From positions 434,001-498,000 of the forward strand of contig WKKS01000001.1 of assembly GCA_009684515.1 (NCBI GenBank): a stretch of 64,000 nt of DNA. The letters run 5' to 3'. The notes beneath the pieces were generated by a model that saw only the letters and a list, made by a program, of their open reading frames with translations, did no database searches and was not told the origin of the DNA. The translations under genes were made by a program, and so were the position numbers. Position 1 is the stretch's first letter. Each line of letters begins with the position of its first letter. Source of the stretch: Geobacter sp. Lineage in GTDB: Bacteria; Desulfobacterota; Desulfuromonadia; Geobacterales; Pseudopelobacteraceae. Shown piece after piece: positions 54,172 to 62,048 of this stretch.

Positions 54172-55089
54172 TTATTTAATGTGGCAACCTTTGCACAAGG
54201 CGCTGCCGGTGTTGGACATGGTCAGAAAAGGTGTTCTGGCTTTCTGGGCTGCTGTCGCCACCAGAGGCGTCGTTATGTCTGTGTCATAATAGACTCTGCC
54301 GCTGCCTGCCAATCCGGAACCGTAGTAGACATGCGGATTATGGCAGCTTGAGCATTCGACCCGCTTTGTCGGGCCGAACAGCCTTATCCCGGCATCCGGT
54401 GTCAGCTTCAAACCTGATGCATCCTGTGCCTGTGCCGCTGTGTATGAAAATCCGATCGGGTGATCATCAGTCAGATTGGTGCCATTGTGAGATGCTGCCG
54501 AACTGGGAATACTTCCATCAGCAGAACGGATGGCACCCAGGTTGGGGTAGTTGTGACTGGAAAAACCGCCTGACCACTGATCGCCAAGCGCAAAAGGACC
54601 AGTTCCGGAAAAAGTGCCGTCAATGTCAACAACTGCGTCAGTGCCGCTGGAACTGTCGCGGTAGCTTGAGTTGTGCAGAACGTTGATGGCGGTTTTCCCA
54701 TCATGGCAACTCAGACAGAGCATTGATTCACTGTCTGCCGTTATTTTAGCAGCCTTGGCGGTCGGAGTCAGGGTTGCTGAAGAGGTATAAAGCCGGTAAG
54801 TGCTCTCAACTCCGGGAGTATAAACCTTGTTCCAAAGAGGAATTGAAGGAGATGCATTATGAGGGGTATGGCAGAACACACAGACCTGATTGGCCTGTCC
54901 AAGCGAACTGGCAGCATAGTTCCGCCCCTCTCCTGCCAAACCGTTGGCAATCAACGTATTGTTGGACAGGTTGTGAACCGTATAGCGGACATCAGTAACA
55001 GTTGATGCATCGGGTAATGCAAAAACGATGCTTGATGTCAGCACGACCGCCGAAAGGGCCGAAAGAATGTTGAATGTTTTTGATGCCAT
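54172..55089 (-). CDS. Four-haem c-type cytochrome
   Basis: A 305-residue exported protein with a signal peptide (about 1-25, ending VFALPD). CxxCH motifs are CVFCH near 70, CLSCH near 125, CSSCH near 245 and CKGCH at the C-terminus. CVFCHTPHNAS and DDHPIGFSY are conserved blocks I associate with Geobacter periplasmic or outer-surface cytochromes. The ATG at 55089 follows GAGGTGA. It is encoded 39 bases after the NHL/dockerin-like gene and just before the large cytochromes, so it may be their electron-entry partner. Confidence 0.88.
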   Translation of the reverse strand: MASKTFNILSALSAVVLTSSIVFALPDASTVTDVRYTVHNLSNNTLIANGLAGEGRNYAASSLGQANQVCVFCHTPHNASPSIPLWNKVYTPGVESTYRLYTSSATLTPTAKAAKITADSESMLCLSCHDGKTAINVLHNSSYRDSSSGTDAVVDIDGTFSGTGPFALGDQWSGGFSSHNYPNLGAIRSADGSIPSSAASHNGTNLTDDHPIGFSYTAAQAQDASGLKLTPDAGIRLFGPTKRVECSSCHNPHVYYGSGLAGSGRVYYDTDITTPLVATAAQKARTPFLTMSNTGSALCKGCHIK

Positions 55090-55128
55090 ATAACTCACCT
55101 CAAAATATCTTTGAAATAATCTTTGCGT

Positions 55129-57867
55129 TTACTGCAGCCAGGCGCTCTGTCCCAGAGCTTTCCTGAGAATCAGGATGCCGTCCACGATTTCCAGCTTGCC
55201 GTTCGGGTTACGCTTGCCGTTCAGAAGCGGTCCCACGTCTCCATGCAGAAGTTCGCTTGCGGACGGCGGTGTATTCGAAACCACCAGCTTGATAACCTTC
55301 AGGGCGTCCATCACAGTTACCCTGCCGTCGCCATCCAGGTCGCCATCCGGAACCGGTACTGCAATTGATTTGGCGGATGCGTTTCCGGCAGCGTCCGTGG
55401 CGGTAATGCTCAGGGTGCAATATTCTATGGCTGACGATGACAGGTCGGCAGACCAGCGGTTTCCGTTCATGACAACCGGAGCGGTGACACCGGCAGCGTC
55501 AGCTACAACAACGGTTGCGCCGGCTTCGACAGTTCCTTCAATCCTGGAAGGCATTGAAACAAGTATTGGGTCAATAGTAACCACCGGTGCGGTGACGTCA
55601 TGGATGATGGTGCGAAGTGCCGTGGACTGGTTGTTGGCAACATCCGTGACAGTTACGGCAATGTTGTAAACGCCTTCCTGTGCCAGTTCTGCAAACAGGC
55701 TGAATTCGTTGTTAACAAGCGTCAGCTGTACTCCGACATTATTGACTGTGGCGGCGATACTCTTGATCTCGCTGTTATCACTTACCAGGCCTTTTATCGT
55801 GATGCCGGGGGCTGTGGTAGCCATATCCTGTGATGGGGTCACTATCGTCACCGTCGGGGCAATGTTGTCATAAAAAACCGTGCGTTTTTCCTGTACGGTT
55901 CTCTCGAATGCGTCAAGCGCATCAACAAGCACCGTATTTATTCCGGCTTCAAGTTTGACCATTGCTACCCATTGGCCGACGACATCTCCCGGCAAAGCCT
56001 GTAAACCATTGACCTTGACTGCAGTTGCATCCGGTGCGGAGACAGTGACTTTTAAATCCTGAAGATTGGTGATCGCTCCATCCATCGGCGATTGGACGGC
56101 AACACTCTGCATCGCCGGATTGAATGTTATCGTTCTGGCAATTGAAGAAACATTTCCAAGCGGGTCTACTGCGGTAATTGTCACGACATTAGAGCCGTAA
56201 TTCAGGGTAACGGCGGTGTTAAACTGTCCGTTAAGCAGATCAACCGGATTTCCGTTGATTGTAAGTGAGGCTGGATTCTGGTCTGTCACTGTTCCGGACA
56301 CACTCAGGACCTGATTGGATGTTGCACTTCCGTCATTCAGCATGGAAACGGCAACCACAGGCGCTCTTGTGTCGAGAGCTATTGAAATATCCTGTCTGGC
56401 AGACGAAGAACCGCTTTTTGCTGAACTGATTGAAATGGCGTTGGGGCCTTCCACAAGTGTCGCGACATAAACCCAGACATTATCTATCACGCTGGCTTGT
56501 CCGGCAATGTTCGTCGCCGAATTGTAAACGGAAACAGTAGAACCGGTTTCAGTCGTTCCGGTCAATGTCACATCAGCCCGGTTTGTCAACGCAGGGAATG
56601 AACCAACGGTCAGCTGAAGATTTGGCGGCACGAATGTAACTGAAACTGTTTTAGTAAGAGTGGCTCCGTACTGGTTTTTGGCAGTAACGGAAACAGTATT
56701 AAGACCGGGAACCAAACCGGTTACCGATAGCGACCATGATGAAGATGAGGGGAAAGCGGCAGCCGAAGCCTGAGCAGTAGTATTGACGGAAGCTGTTATT
56801 GAACAACCAACCTCAACCGTTCCTGAAAGGTCTGCGGAAGGAATATTTACAGAGATAGCTGATTGGGCGACTGTCATTGTCGGCGGGGTCGAGTTGAACG
56901 GGTTGGATCCGCCATCGATCCCGAAGCTTAGAAGATTGCTCATCCCGTTCGAGACAAGCAGCCTGCCGTTAACGGTGTCATAGACCAGATCACTGGGAGT
57001 TGACATCTGGCCGACGCCAAAACCATAATTCCCGATGTAACTAAGGAAGCTTGGTGGATCAACTGACAAATCAACTACCTGAATATTTCCCTGATAGGAA
57101 TCCAGTACGTACATGCGATTTGCAACGCCGGAAACCGAATCAAATGCCAGTCCGACCGGATAGGTAAAAAGCAGAGGACTGGCGGCGCCGCTGGCACCAA
57201 CCGTTTTCACGAACACGCCTGCTGTGGTAAAAAACTGAATGTTGCCGTTAACCGTGTCAACTACAGCAAGCTGCTGTCCAGCAGCAGTGGTAACCACAGA
57301 TATTGCCGTCGGCTGCATAAACACGGCAGTTTTTGGTGGGGCGCCATATGCGCCGAATGAACTGATGTAATTACCTGCAGAACTGAATATTTTGACCGAG
57401 TATGTTCCGGAGTCTGTGACATATATTTTGCCTGTTGCATCAACTGCAATGCCGGCTGCCCGGCTGAACTGACCGACTCCCGTACCAAGTTTGGCCACCT
57501 CTGCCCCTGCCTGATCAAGAACCACTACCTGGTCTGCGTACGCTGCCAGTATTTTCCCGCCTGGAATGTTGCTGACTAACGGGTTTAGAAGTGCGATCGC
57601 GTTGACAGATTTTGACGTCGGGATGATTTTCGAAACCACCCCATACTGATCCAGCACAACAATTCCGCCAGATCGCGGATCAGCCACAAAAACATCGCCA
57701 TTTTGGTCAAGCGCCATTCTAAGCGGCGTTTGGACACCTTTGTCGAGTGGAGCGAGGGTGGAAACTGCAGGCGCTGTAGCCGCCACCGCATTGATTGCCA
57801 GCGAAATAACCGCTATTACAATCATGATCGCTACGCTAATTTTTGTGTTTTTCTGATCTGCTAACAT
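55129..57867 (-). CDS. Exported NHL-repeat / Ig-like / dockerin-like protein
   Basis: A 912-residue exported protein; signal peptide about 1-29. Residues 40-300 are NHL propeller repeats (MALDQNGDVFVADPRSGGI, IAVDATGKIYVTDSGTYSVK). Residues 310-830 hold five or so Ig-like bacterial repeats (ITAVDPLGNVSS, VTDVANNQSTA). The C-terminus has two calcium loops, DLDGDGRVTVMDALK and NPNGKLEIVDGIL, the pattern of a type I dockerin-like domain. First gene after the sigma-54 promoter and followed by four cytochromes. It may be a surface scaffold for them. GGAGG precedes the ATG. Confidence 0.75.
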   Translation of the reverse strand: MLADQKNTKISVAIMIVIAVISLAINAVAATAPAVSTLAPLDKGVQTPLRMALDQNGDVFVADPRSGGIVVLDQYGVVSKIIPTSKSVNAIALLNPLVSNIPGGKILAAYADQVVVLDQAGAEVAKLGTGVGQFSRAAGIAVDATGKIYVTDSGTYSVKIFSSAGNYISSFGAYGAPPKTAVFMQPTAISVVTTAAGQQLAVVDTVNGNIQFFTTAGVFVKTVGASGAASPLLFTYPVGLAFDSVSGVANRMYVLDSYQGNIQVVDLSVDPPSFLSYIGNYGFGVGQMSTPSDLVYDTVNGRLLVSNGMSNLLSFGIDGGSNPFNSTPPTMTVAQSAISVNIPSADLSGTVEVGCSITASVNTTAQASAAAFPSSSSWSLSVTGLVPGLNTVSVTAKNQYGATLTKTVSVTFVPPNLQLTVGSFPALTNRADVTLTGTTETGSTVSVYNSATNIAGQASVIDNVWVYVATLVEGPNAISISSAKSGSSSARQDISIALDTRAPVVAVSMLNDGSATSNQVLSVSGTVTDQNPASLTINGNPVDLLNGQFNTAVTLNYGSNVVTITAVDPLGNVSSIARTITFNPAMQSVAVQSPMDGAITNLQDLKVTVSAPDATAVKVNGLQALPGDVVGQWVAMVKLEAGINTVLVDALDAFERTVQEKRTVFYDNIAPTVTIVTPSQDMATTAPGITIKGLVSDNSEIKSIAATVNNVGVQLTLVNNEFSLFAELAQEGVYNIAVTVTDVANNQSTALRTIIHDVTAPVVTIDPILVSMPSRIEGTVEAGATVVVADAAGVTAPVVMNGNRWSADLSSSAIEYCTLSITATDAAGNASAKSIAVPVPDGDLDGDGRVTVMDALKVIKLVVSNTPPSASELLHGDVGPLLNGKRNPNGKLEIVDGILILRKALGQSAWLQ

Positions 57868-57951
57868 TCTATGCCTCCGTTATTGTGGAGATTTTTGCCG
57901 GGTGCTCGTTGTTTTCAGGCATTGTATCCTGACTGATTACAGTTTAAACAA

Positions 57952-57967
57952 AGCAAAGTGGGTGCCA
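57952..57967 (-). promoter_or_regulatory. rpoN-site: Sigma-54 (RpoN) promoter of the NHL/cytochrome operon
   Basis: On the minus strand TGGCAC, five bases, TTGCT; the GG and GC are 12 bases apart as required for the -24/-12 class. It lies 85 bases before the NHL gene start and 29 bases from the end of the gene for a sigma-54 activator. An activator site could lie further up, in or beside that gene. Confidence 0.85.
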
Positions 57968-57995
57968 ACATCACAACAAAAACACCTTTTTTTAA

Positions 57996-59369
57996 CTACT
58001 TAAGATAACCGAATTTTTTCATCCGGTATCTGAAGGCATCAATACCAAGGTTAAGCTTCTTTGCGGCTTTTGACTGATTCCAATCGGCCATTTCCAAGGC
58101 TTGACGGATCAGCTCCTTTTCAACCTCTTCAATATCAATTCCTTCCGGTGGCAAACGAAACGAAGAAACCGGCGTTCCGCCCTGCATTGAGGCCTTGGCA
58201 ACGATTTCCAAAGGCAGGTGTTCCAGCAGCAGCATTTCGTCATTACCCAGTATGATTGCCCGTTCAATGACGTTTTTCAGCTCCCTGACATTTCCGGGCC
58301 AACTGTAATCAACCATCATCCGTTCGGCCATCCCCGAAATACCCTGCACTTTTTTATTGAAATCCTTGTTGTACAGACTGATAAAATGTGTTGCCAGCGG
58401 TATGATGTCTTCCTTGCGTTCCCGCAATGACGGAATAAAAATGGGGATAACCTGCAGACGATAATACAGGTCGTTACGGAACGATTTTTCCTCAATTGAT
58501 TTGTGCAGTTCCTTGTTTGTTGCAGAGATAATCCTGACGTCAACGGTGAAAACGCGGCTACCGCCGATCCTCCTGAAAGAACGGTCCTCAAGAAATCTCA
58601 GCAGCTTGGCCTGCATTCCCATTTCCATATCGCCGATCTCATCAAGGAAAACCGTGCCACCGTCAGCCAATTCAAACAACCCTTTTTTGGTTGCCTTGGC
58701 ATCGGTAAAAGCGCCCTTTTCATGGCCAAACAGTTCGCTCTCCAGCAAAGTGGCTGGCACTGCGGCACAGTTAATGGCAATGAACGGCTTTTCAGCCCGA
58801 CTGGAACTGCAATGGATCCACTTTGCAACCAGCTCCTTGCCGGTTCCCGATTCGCCTTGTACAAGCACGGTCGAGGCCTCGCTTTTGGCCACTTTTTCGA
58901 GAACTTCCATCAGATACTTTATATGACGGCTGTCACCGATAATATTTGGCGCAACATTCTTTTTAGCTTCACCGCGCAACCGCACAACTTCTTGCTTGAG
59001 GTCTGACGTTTCAAGCGCTTTTTTGACTGTCATCGAAAGTTCATCAAGGTTGAACGGCTTGCTGACATAATCGTATGCACCCAGGCGCATCGCATTGACC
59101 GCAATCTCCAAGCCACCATGCGCGGTGACCATAATCACAATGATGTCCTCATCATGCTCCTTGATTTTTTCAAGCACATCGATACCGCTGATACCGGGCA
59201 ACTGAATGTCGAGCAACACCAGATCCGGCTGCTCTTCACGCACCAGAGTCAGCGCATCCTCTCCGGTACCCGCAGTAACCACATCATAGCCCTGCTTTTT
59301 AAGGTTCTGTTCAAGCGACCATCGAATCAGATGCTCATCGTCCACAACCAACAGTTTATTACGTTTCAT
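57996..59369 (-). CDS. NtrC-family sigma-54-dependent response regulator
   Basis: A 457-residue activator. The receiver domain (1-120) has LVVDDE, LVLLDIQLPG with the phospho-Asp near residue 53, and VTAHGG, ending in SKPF. The AAA+ domain has GESGTGKE (Walker A) near 162, the GAFTDA loop that contacts sigma-54 near 222, LFLDEIGD-type VFLDEIGDM near 238 and WPGNVRELKNV near 367. The C-terminal Fis-type helix-turn-helix is WNQSKAAKKLNLGIDAFRYR. It overlaps the histidine kinase gene and lies beside the sigma-54 promoter, its likely target. ATG 59369 follows GAGGAA. Confidence 0.93.
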   Translation of the reverse strand: MKRNKLLVVDDEHLIRWSLEQNLKKQGYDVVTAGTGEDALTLVREEQPDLVLLDIQLPGISGIDVLEKIKEHDEDIIVIMVTAHGGLEIAVNAMRLGAYDYVSKPFNLDELSMTVKKALETSDLKQEVVRLRGEAKKNVAPNIIGDSRHIKYLMEVLEKVAKSEASTVLVQGESGTGKELVAKWIHCSSSRAEKPFIAINCAAVPATLLESELFGHEKGAFTDAKATKKGLFELADGGTVFLDEIGDMEMGMQAKLLRFLEDRSFRRIGGSRVFTVDVRIISATNKELHKSIEEKSFRNDLYYRLQVIPIFIPSLRERKEDIIPLATHFISLYNKDFNKKVQGISGMAERMMVDYSWPGNVRELKNVIERAIILGNDEMLLLEHLPLEIVAKASMQGGTPVSSFRLPPEGIDIEEVEKELIRQALEMADWNQSKAAKKLNLGIDAFRYRMKKFGYLK

Positions 59370-60864
59370 GTAATTCCTCGCTAACGTCATTGTCGCCTAT
59401 ATGACAGGCCGGTAATTCAATTGTAAATGTTGTCCCAGTGTCGTTGTCACTGGCGACGCGAATATCACCATTATGCAAATTCACAAGTTTAGCGCAGATC
59501 GGAAGCCCTAATCCGGTCCCCTGAGCTTTGGTGGTAAAAAATGGCGTAAAGATTTTTTCAAGTATTTGAGGCGGGATCCCGGGACCGGTGTCGGAAACGT
59601 CAGCTCTGACAAACTCGCTTTCATTGCGATGGATCCGGGAAGTCTTTACGGTCAGAACCCCTCCGGAAGGCATTGCCTGGCAGGCATTCAGAAGAATGTT
59701 CAGAAAGACCTGCTGCATCTGCTTATCATCTGCGTAAACAGGCGGTAATCCGGGCTCCAACTCCACAATTTTCTCTATATTGACACTGCCTCGGTGCTGG
59801 GAAGCAAACTTCAAGGTCGTGGTAATAATCGAATTTATATCTATGCAGGAAAGCTCGGGCAGCGATGGTTTGCCGAAAAAGAGCAGATCGTTAACGGTTT
59901 TGTCGAGCCTCTTTACCTGTTGGAGCACTTCGCCAAGTATCTCGCCGCGAGGATCTTCGGAATCCAGGTCTTCTCTGATAATGGTGACTGCGGCCGAGAT
60001 GCCTGCCAGGGGATTCTTGATTTCGTGCGCAATGCCAGCTGCCATTTCTCCAATCGACGCCAGCCGGTCAGCTCGCTCAAGCTGCTGGAAGTGCAGTTTT
60101 TCAAGTTCATTTTTGGCGATATCCAGTCGGTCTACCATCGAATTGAAGCTGACGATCAGGCGCCCGATTTCATCCTGTCCTTTATGTTCAATACGAACGG
60201 CAAAGTCTCCATTCTCGACTTTGGACATTGTGTCGATCATGTTATCTAGCGGTTTTTTAACGAATTTGAGCAGAATCAACGAGATCGTGATGGCAAGGAA
60301 TACGGTGATGGCGATCGATGAGAAGATGAAGATTCTTGATGCTTCCAGCATCTGAGCCTTGGTACGGTTCAGAGAATAATTTATGTTAAGGACACCGATG
60401 ACACGGGCTTTATCACCATGACAGGCATGGCAGGCAGCCTCGTTGTAGATCGGCTTGACCATTGCCAGGACCTCTCCGTATGGCGGCAGGTCAAAAATGC
60501 CGTAGTTTCTGGGAGTCTGGTAAAGATTGTAGTCCTTTGCATTGACTGTCCGCCCGACTTCATTGGGTAAGGACGAACGCAATATGACACCATGTGGATG
60601 AAATATGCGCACTCCCACCAATTGGTTATGCTGCCCGACCATGGACAGGATCGAGCCAACATCCTGTATATTGCCGATGTGCATGGTATTGTAAATACTG
60701 CTTTCTACCGTATGCAGAAGCAGCTCGGTGCTTTCCCGGGCCGTTTCAATCAGCATCTCCTGCTGATGACGCACATTGAAGGAAGCGTACGCAAAAATAC
60801 CGGCAACCAGCAGAGTAATGGTTGTAGCAATAATGCGCGTTGTCAGACTTCGAAATATGAACAT
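59359..60864 (-). CDS. Sensor histidine kinase with a CxxCH haem motif in its periplasmic domain
   Basis: A 501-residue membrane kinase. Spans near residues 10-30 and 180-205 enclose a periplasmic domain with IYNEAACHACHGDKARVIG near 145, a CxxCH haem c motif. A HAMP domain (205-258) and coiled-coil lead to the H-box GIAHEIKNPLAGI near 283, then N-, G1- and G2-boxes (NACQAM, DTGPGIPP, GTGLGLPI). The sensor resembles the haem-containing periplasmic sensor kinases of Geobacter. It is one operon with the NtrC-type regulator and overlaps it, so it probably phosphorylates it in answer to redox state or a gas. Confidence 0.88.
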   Translation of the reverse strand: MFIFRSLTTRIIATTITLLVAGIFAYASFNVRHQQEMLIETARESTELLLHTVESSIYNTMHIGNIQDVGSILSMVGQHNQLVGVRIFHPHGVILRSSLPNEVGRTVNAKDYNLYQTPRNYGIFDLPPYGEVLAMVKPIYNEAACHACHGDKARVIGVLNINYSLNRTKAQMLEASRIFIFSSIAITVFLAITISLILLKFVKKPLDNMIDTMSKVENGDFAVRIEHKGQDEIGRLIVSFNSMVDRLDIAKNELEKLHFQQLERADRLASIGEMAAGIAHEIKNPLAGISAAVTIIREDLDSEDPRGEILGEVLQQVKRLDKTVNDLLFFGKPSLPELSCIDINSIITTTLKFASQHRGSVNIEKIVELEPGLPPVYADDKQMQQVFLNILLNACQAMPSGGVLTVKTSRIHRNESEFVRADVSDTGPGIPPQILEKIFTPFFTTKAQGTGLGLPICAKLVNLHNGDIRVASDNDTGTTFTIELPACHIGDNDVSEELHET

Positions 60865-60879
60865 TCTCTCTCGCGACAG

Positions 60880-61386
60880 CTAGCGCATTCCGCCGGTGGC
60901 GGGCTTTGTTTTATTATTGGCAGTAGCGGGTTGTGTATTGTAAATAAATTTCCAGTCGGCATAGGACGTCTTGCCGGCGAAATCGGAAAGTTCGTCAGGA
61001 AAACCGCCGGTTTTAATCGGCATTTGTGTACTGGGGCTGAATACGCCGCTGATGCCTTTGTTGGGATCGGCAATCACGCTCCACTCCTTGCCGGTGATCG
61101 GGTCAGGATACAAACGTCGCAGATAGCGTACGGTGGTCAACGAGCGGGGGTCCTGCAACAGGTCCTTAAGATCACGCAATGGTGTAGGCTGCCTAAGACC
61201 GGGTTTATAATAGCGGGCGATTGCATCCCTGTACTGCATTCCACGGAACAGCAGCTCCTCTTCGCGCTCACGCTGCATGATCGTCTTCCATGACTGTCCG
61301 ACCATACCCAGCATGATGCCCATAATCATGACGAGAAACAGGGCCGTCAGATAGGTAAAGCCTTTGCAGTCAAGACTTTTTATCAT
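60880..61386 (-). CDS. Type II secretion-like pseudopilin
   Basis: A 168-residue pilin-like protein. The leader ends at CKG, followed by FTYLTALFLVMIMGIMLGMV; the usual Glu5 is replaced by Thr or Leu, which is seen in minor pseudopilins. LRQPTPLRDLKDLLQDPR and LRRLYPDPITGKEWSVIADP are blocks I recall from Geobacter pseudopilin-like proteins. The start at 61386 overlaps the upstream gene; the longer frame to 61572 lies within it. It is the third gene of the kinase operon. Confidence 0.7.
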   Translation of the reverse strand: MIKSLDCKGFTYLTALFLVMIMGIMLGMVGQSWKTIMQREREEELLFRGMQYRDAIARYYKPGLRQPTPLRDLKDLLQDPRSLTTVRYLRRLYPDPITGKEWSVIADPNKGISGVFSPSTQMPIKTGGFPDELSDFAGKTSYADWKFIYNTQPATANNKTKPATGGMR

Positions 61387-61894
61387 GGTTTCCGAAGAAG
61401 GAGAGAATTGCGGCGTCGAGGCTGTCAGCCTTCCCGGAGGTGTCCGATTTGGGCTTGCTGATAGTTGAAATGGTTTCCTGCCCGTTTTTCGCCACCGGCA
61501 TTTCAAACAACATCGATATATCGTTTTTTCCAGCGGAGACAGGAGCTGATGGCTGTCCAAACAGGTCGGCAACCGGGTCGGATTCCGGTTCTGGAGAGGA
61601 TATTTCGTAGTTTGCTATCAACTGCGCTTTGATCGCAAAAGCCTTTTCATCAAACTCGCCAGCCTTAAGGCGATGCATCATGTTCTTATGCTGTTCCTTC
61701 ATCAGCTCCTCAACCACAACCTCAAGATTATCCATCTTGAGAATGTCGGAATAGCTGGTTTTTTTAGAACTGATGATAACGCCGCCACGATACAGCAGGG
61801 TAATAATGTGCGGATTGGAGGCACCACTATCCTCGGTCTGGACGTGGAACACCTCACCTTTGTACATAAGATTGTGATTGAAACCCAAAACCAT
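61370..61894 (-). CDS. Conserved hypothetical protein of the kinase operon
   Basis: A 174-residue cytoplasmic protein with no signal. The first 80 residues form a compact beta-rich domain (VLGFNHNLMYKGEVFHVQTE, then IITLLYRGGVIISSKKTSYS), followed by an acidic and Pro/Ser-rich linker with DLFGQP and SMLFEMPVA, and a short C-terminal helix DAAILSFFG. I recall similar proteins in Geobacter genomes but no function. It overlaps the pseudopilin gene by 17 bases. The 61895-62048 gap before it shows no clear promoter. Confidence 0.6.
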   Translation of the reverse strand: MVLGFNHNLMYKGEVFHVQTEDSGASNPHIITLLYRGGVIISSKKTSYSDILKMDNLEVVVEELMKEQHKNMMHRLKAGEFDEKAFAIKAQLIANYEISSPEPESDPVADLFGQPSAPVSAGKNDISMLFEMPVAKNGQETISTISKPKSDTSGKADSLDAAILSFFGNHDKKS

Positions 61895-62048
61895 AGATCA
61901 CCACCAGCAGAATTACGCCATTTGACGGTATCACATACTCCCGGCTAAATGCAACCACTTAGAATAACTAGGGCGCAAAGCGGTTGTACGGCAAATAACC
62001 ATTACTATCGGTTACACTCCAAAGTAAATTTTTCAAGTCGGGGCTCCG

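Noticed and set aside
59039..59384. Antisense ORFs over the regulator gene
   Set aside because: They mirror a strongly conserved NtrC-type protein and have no independent support.
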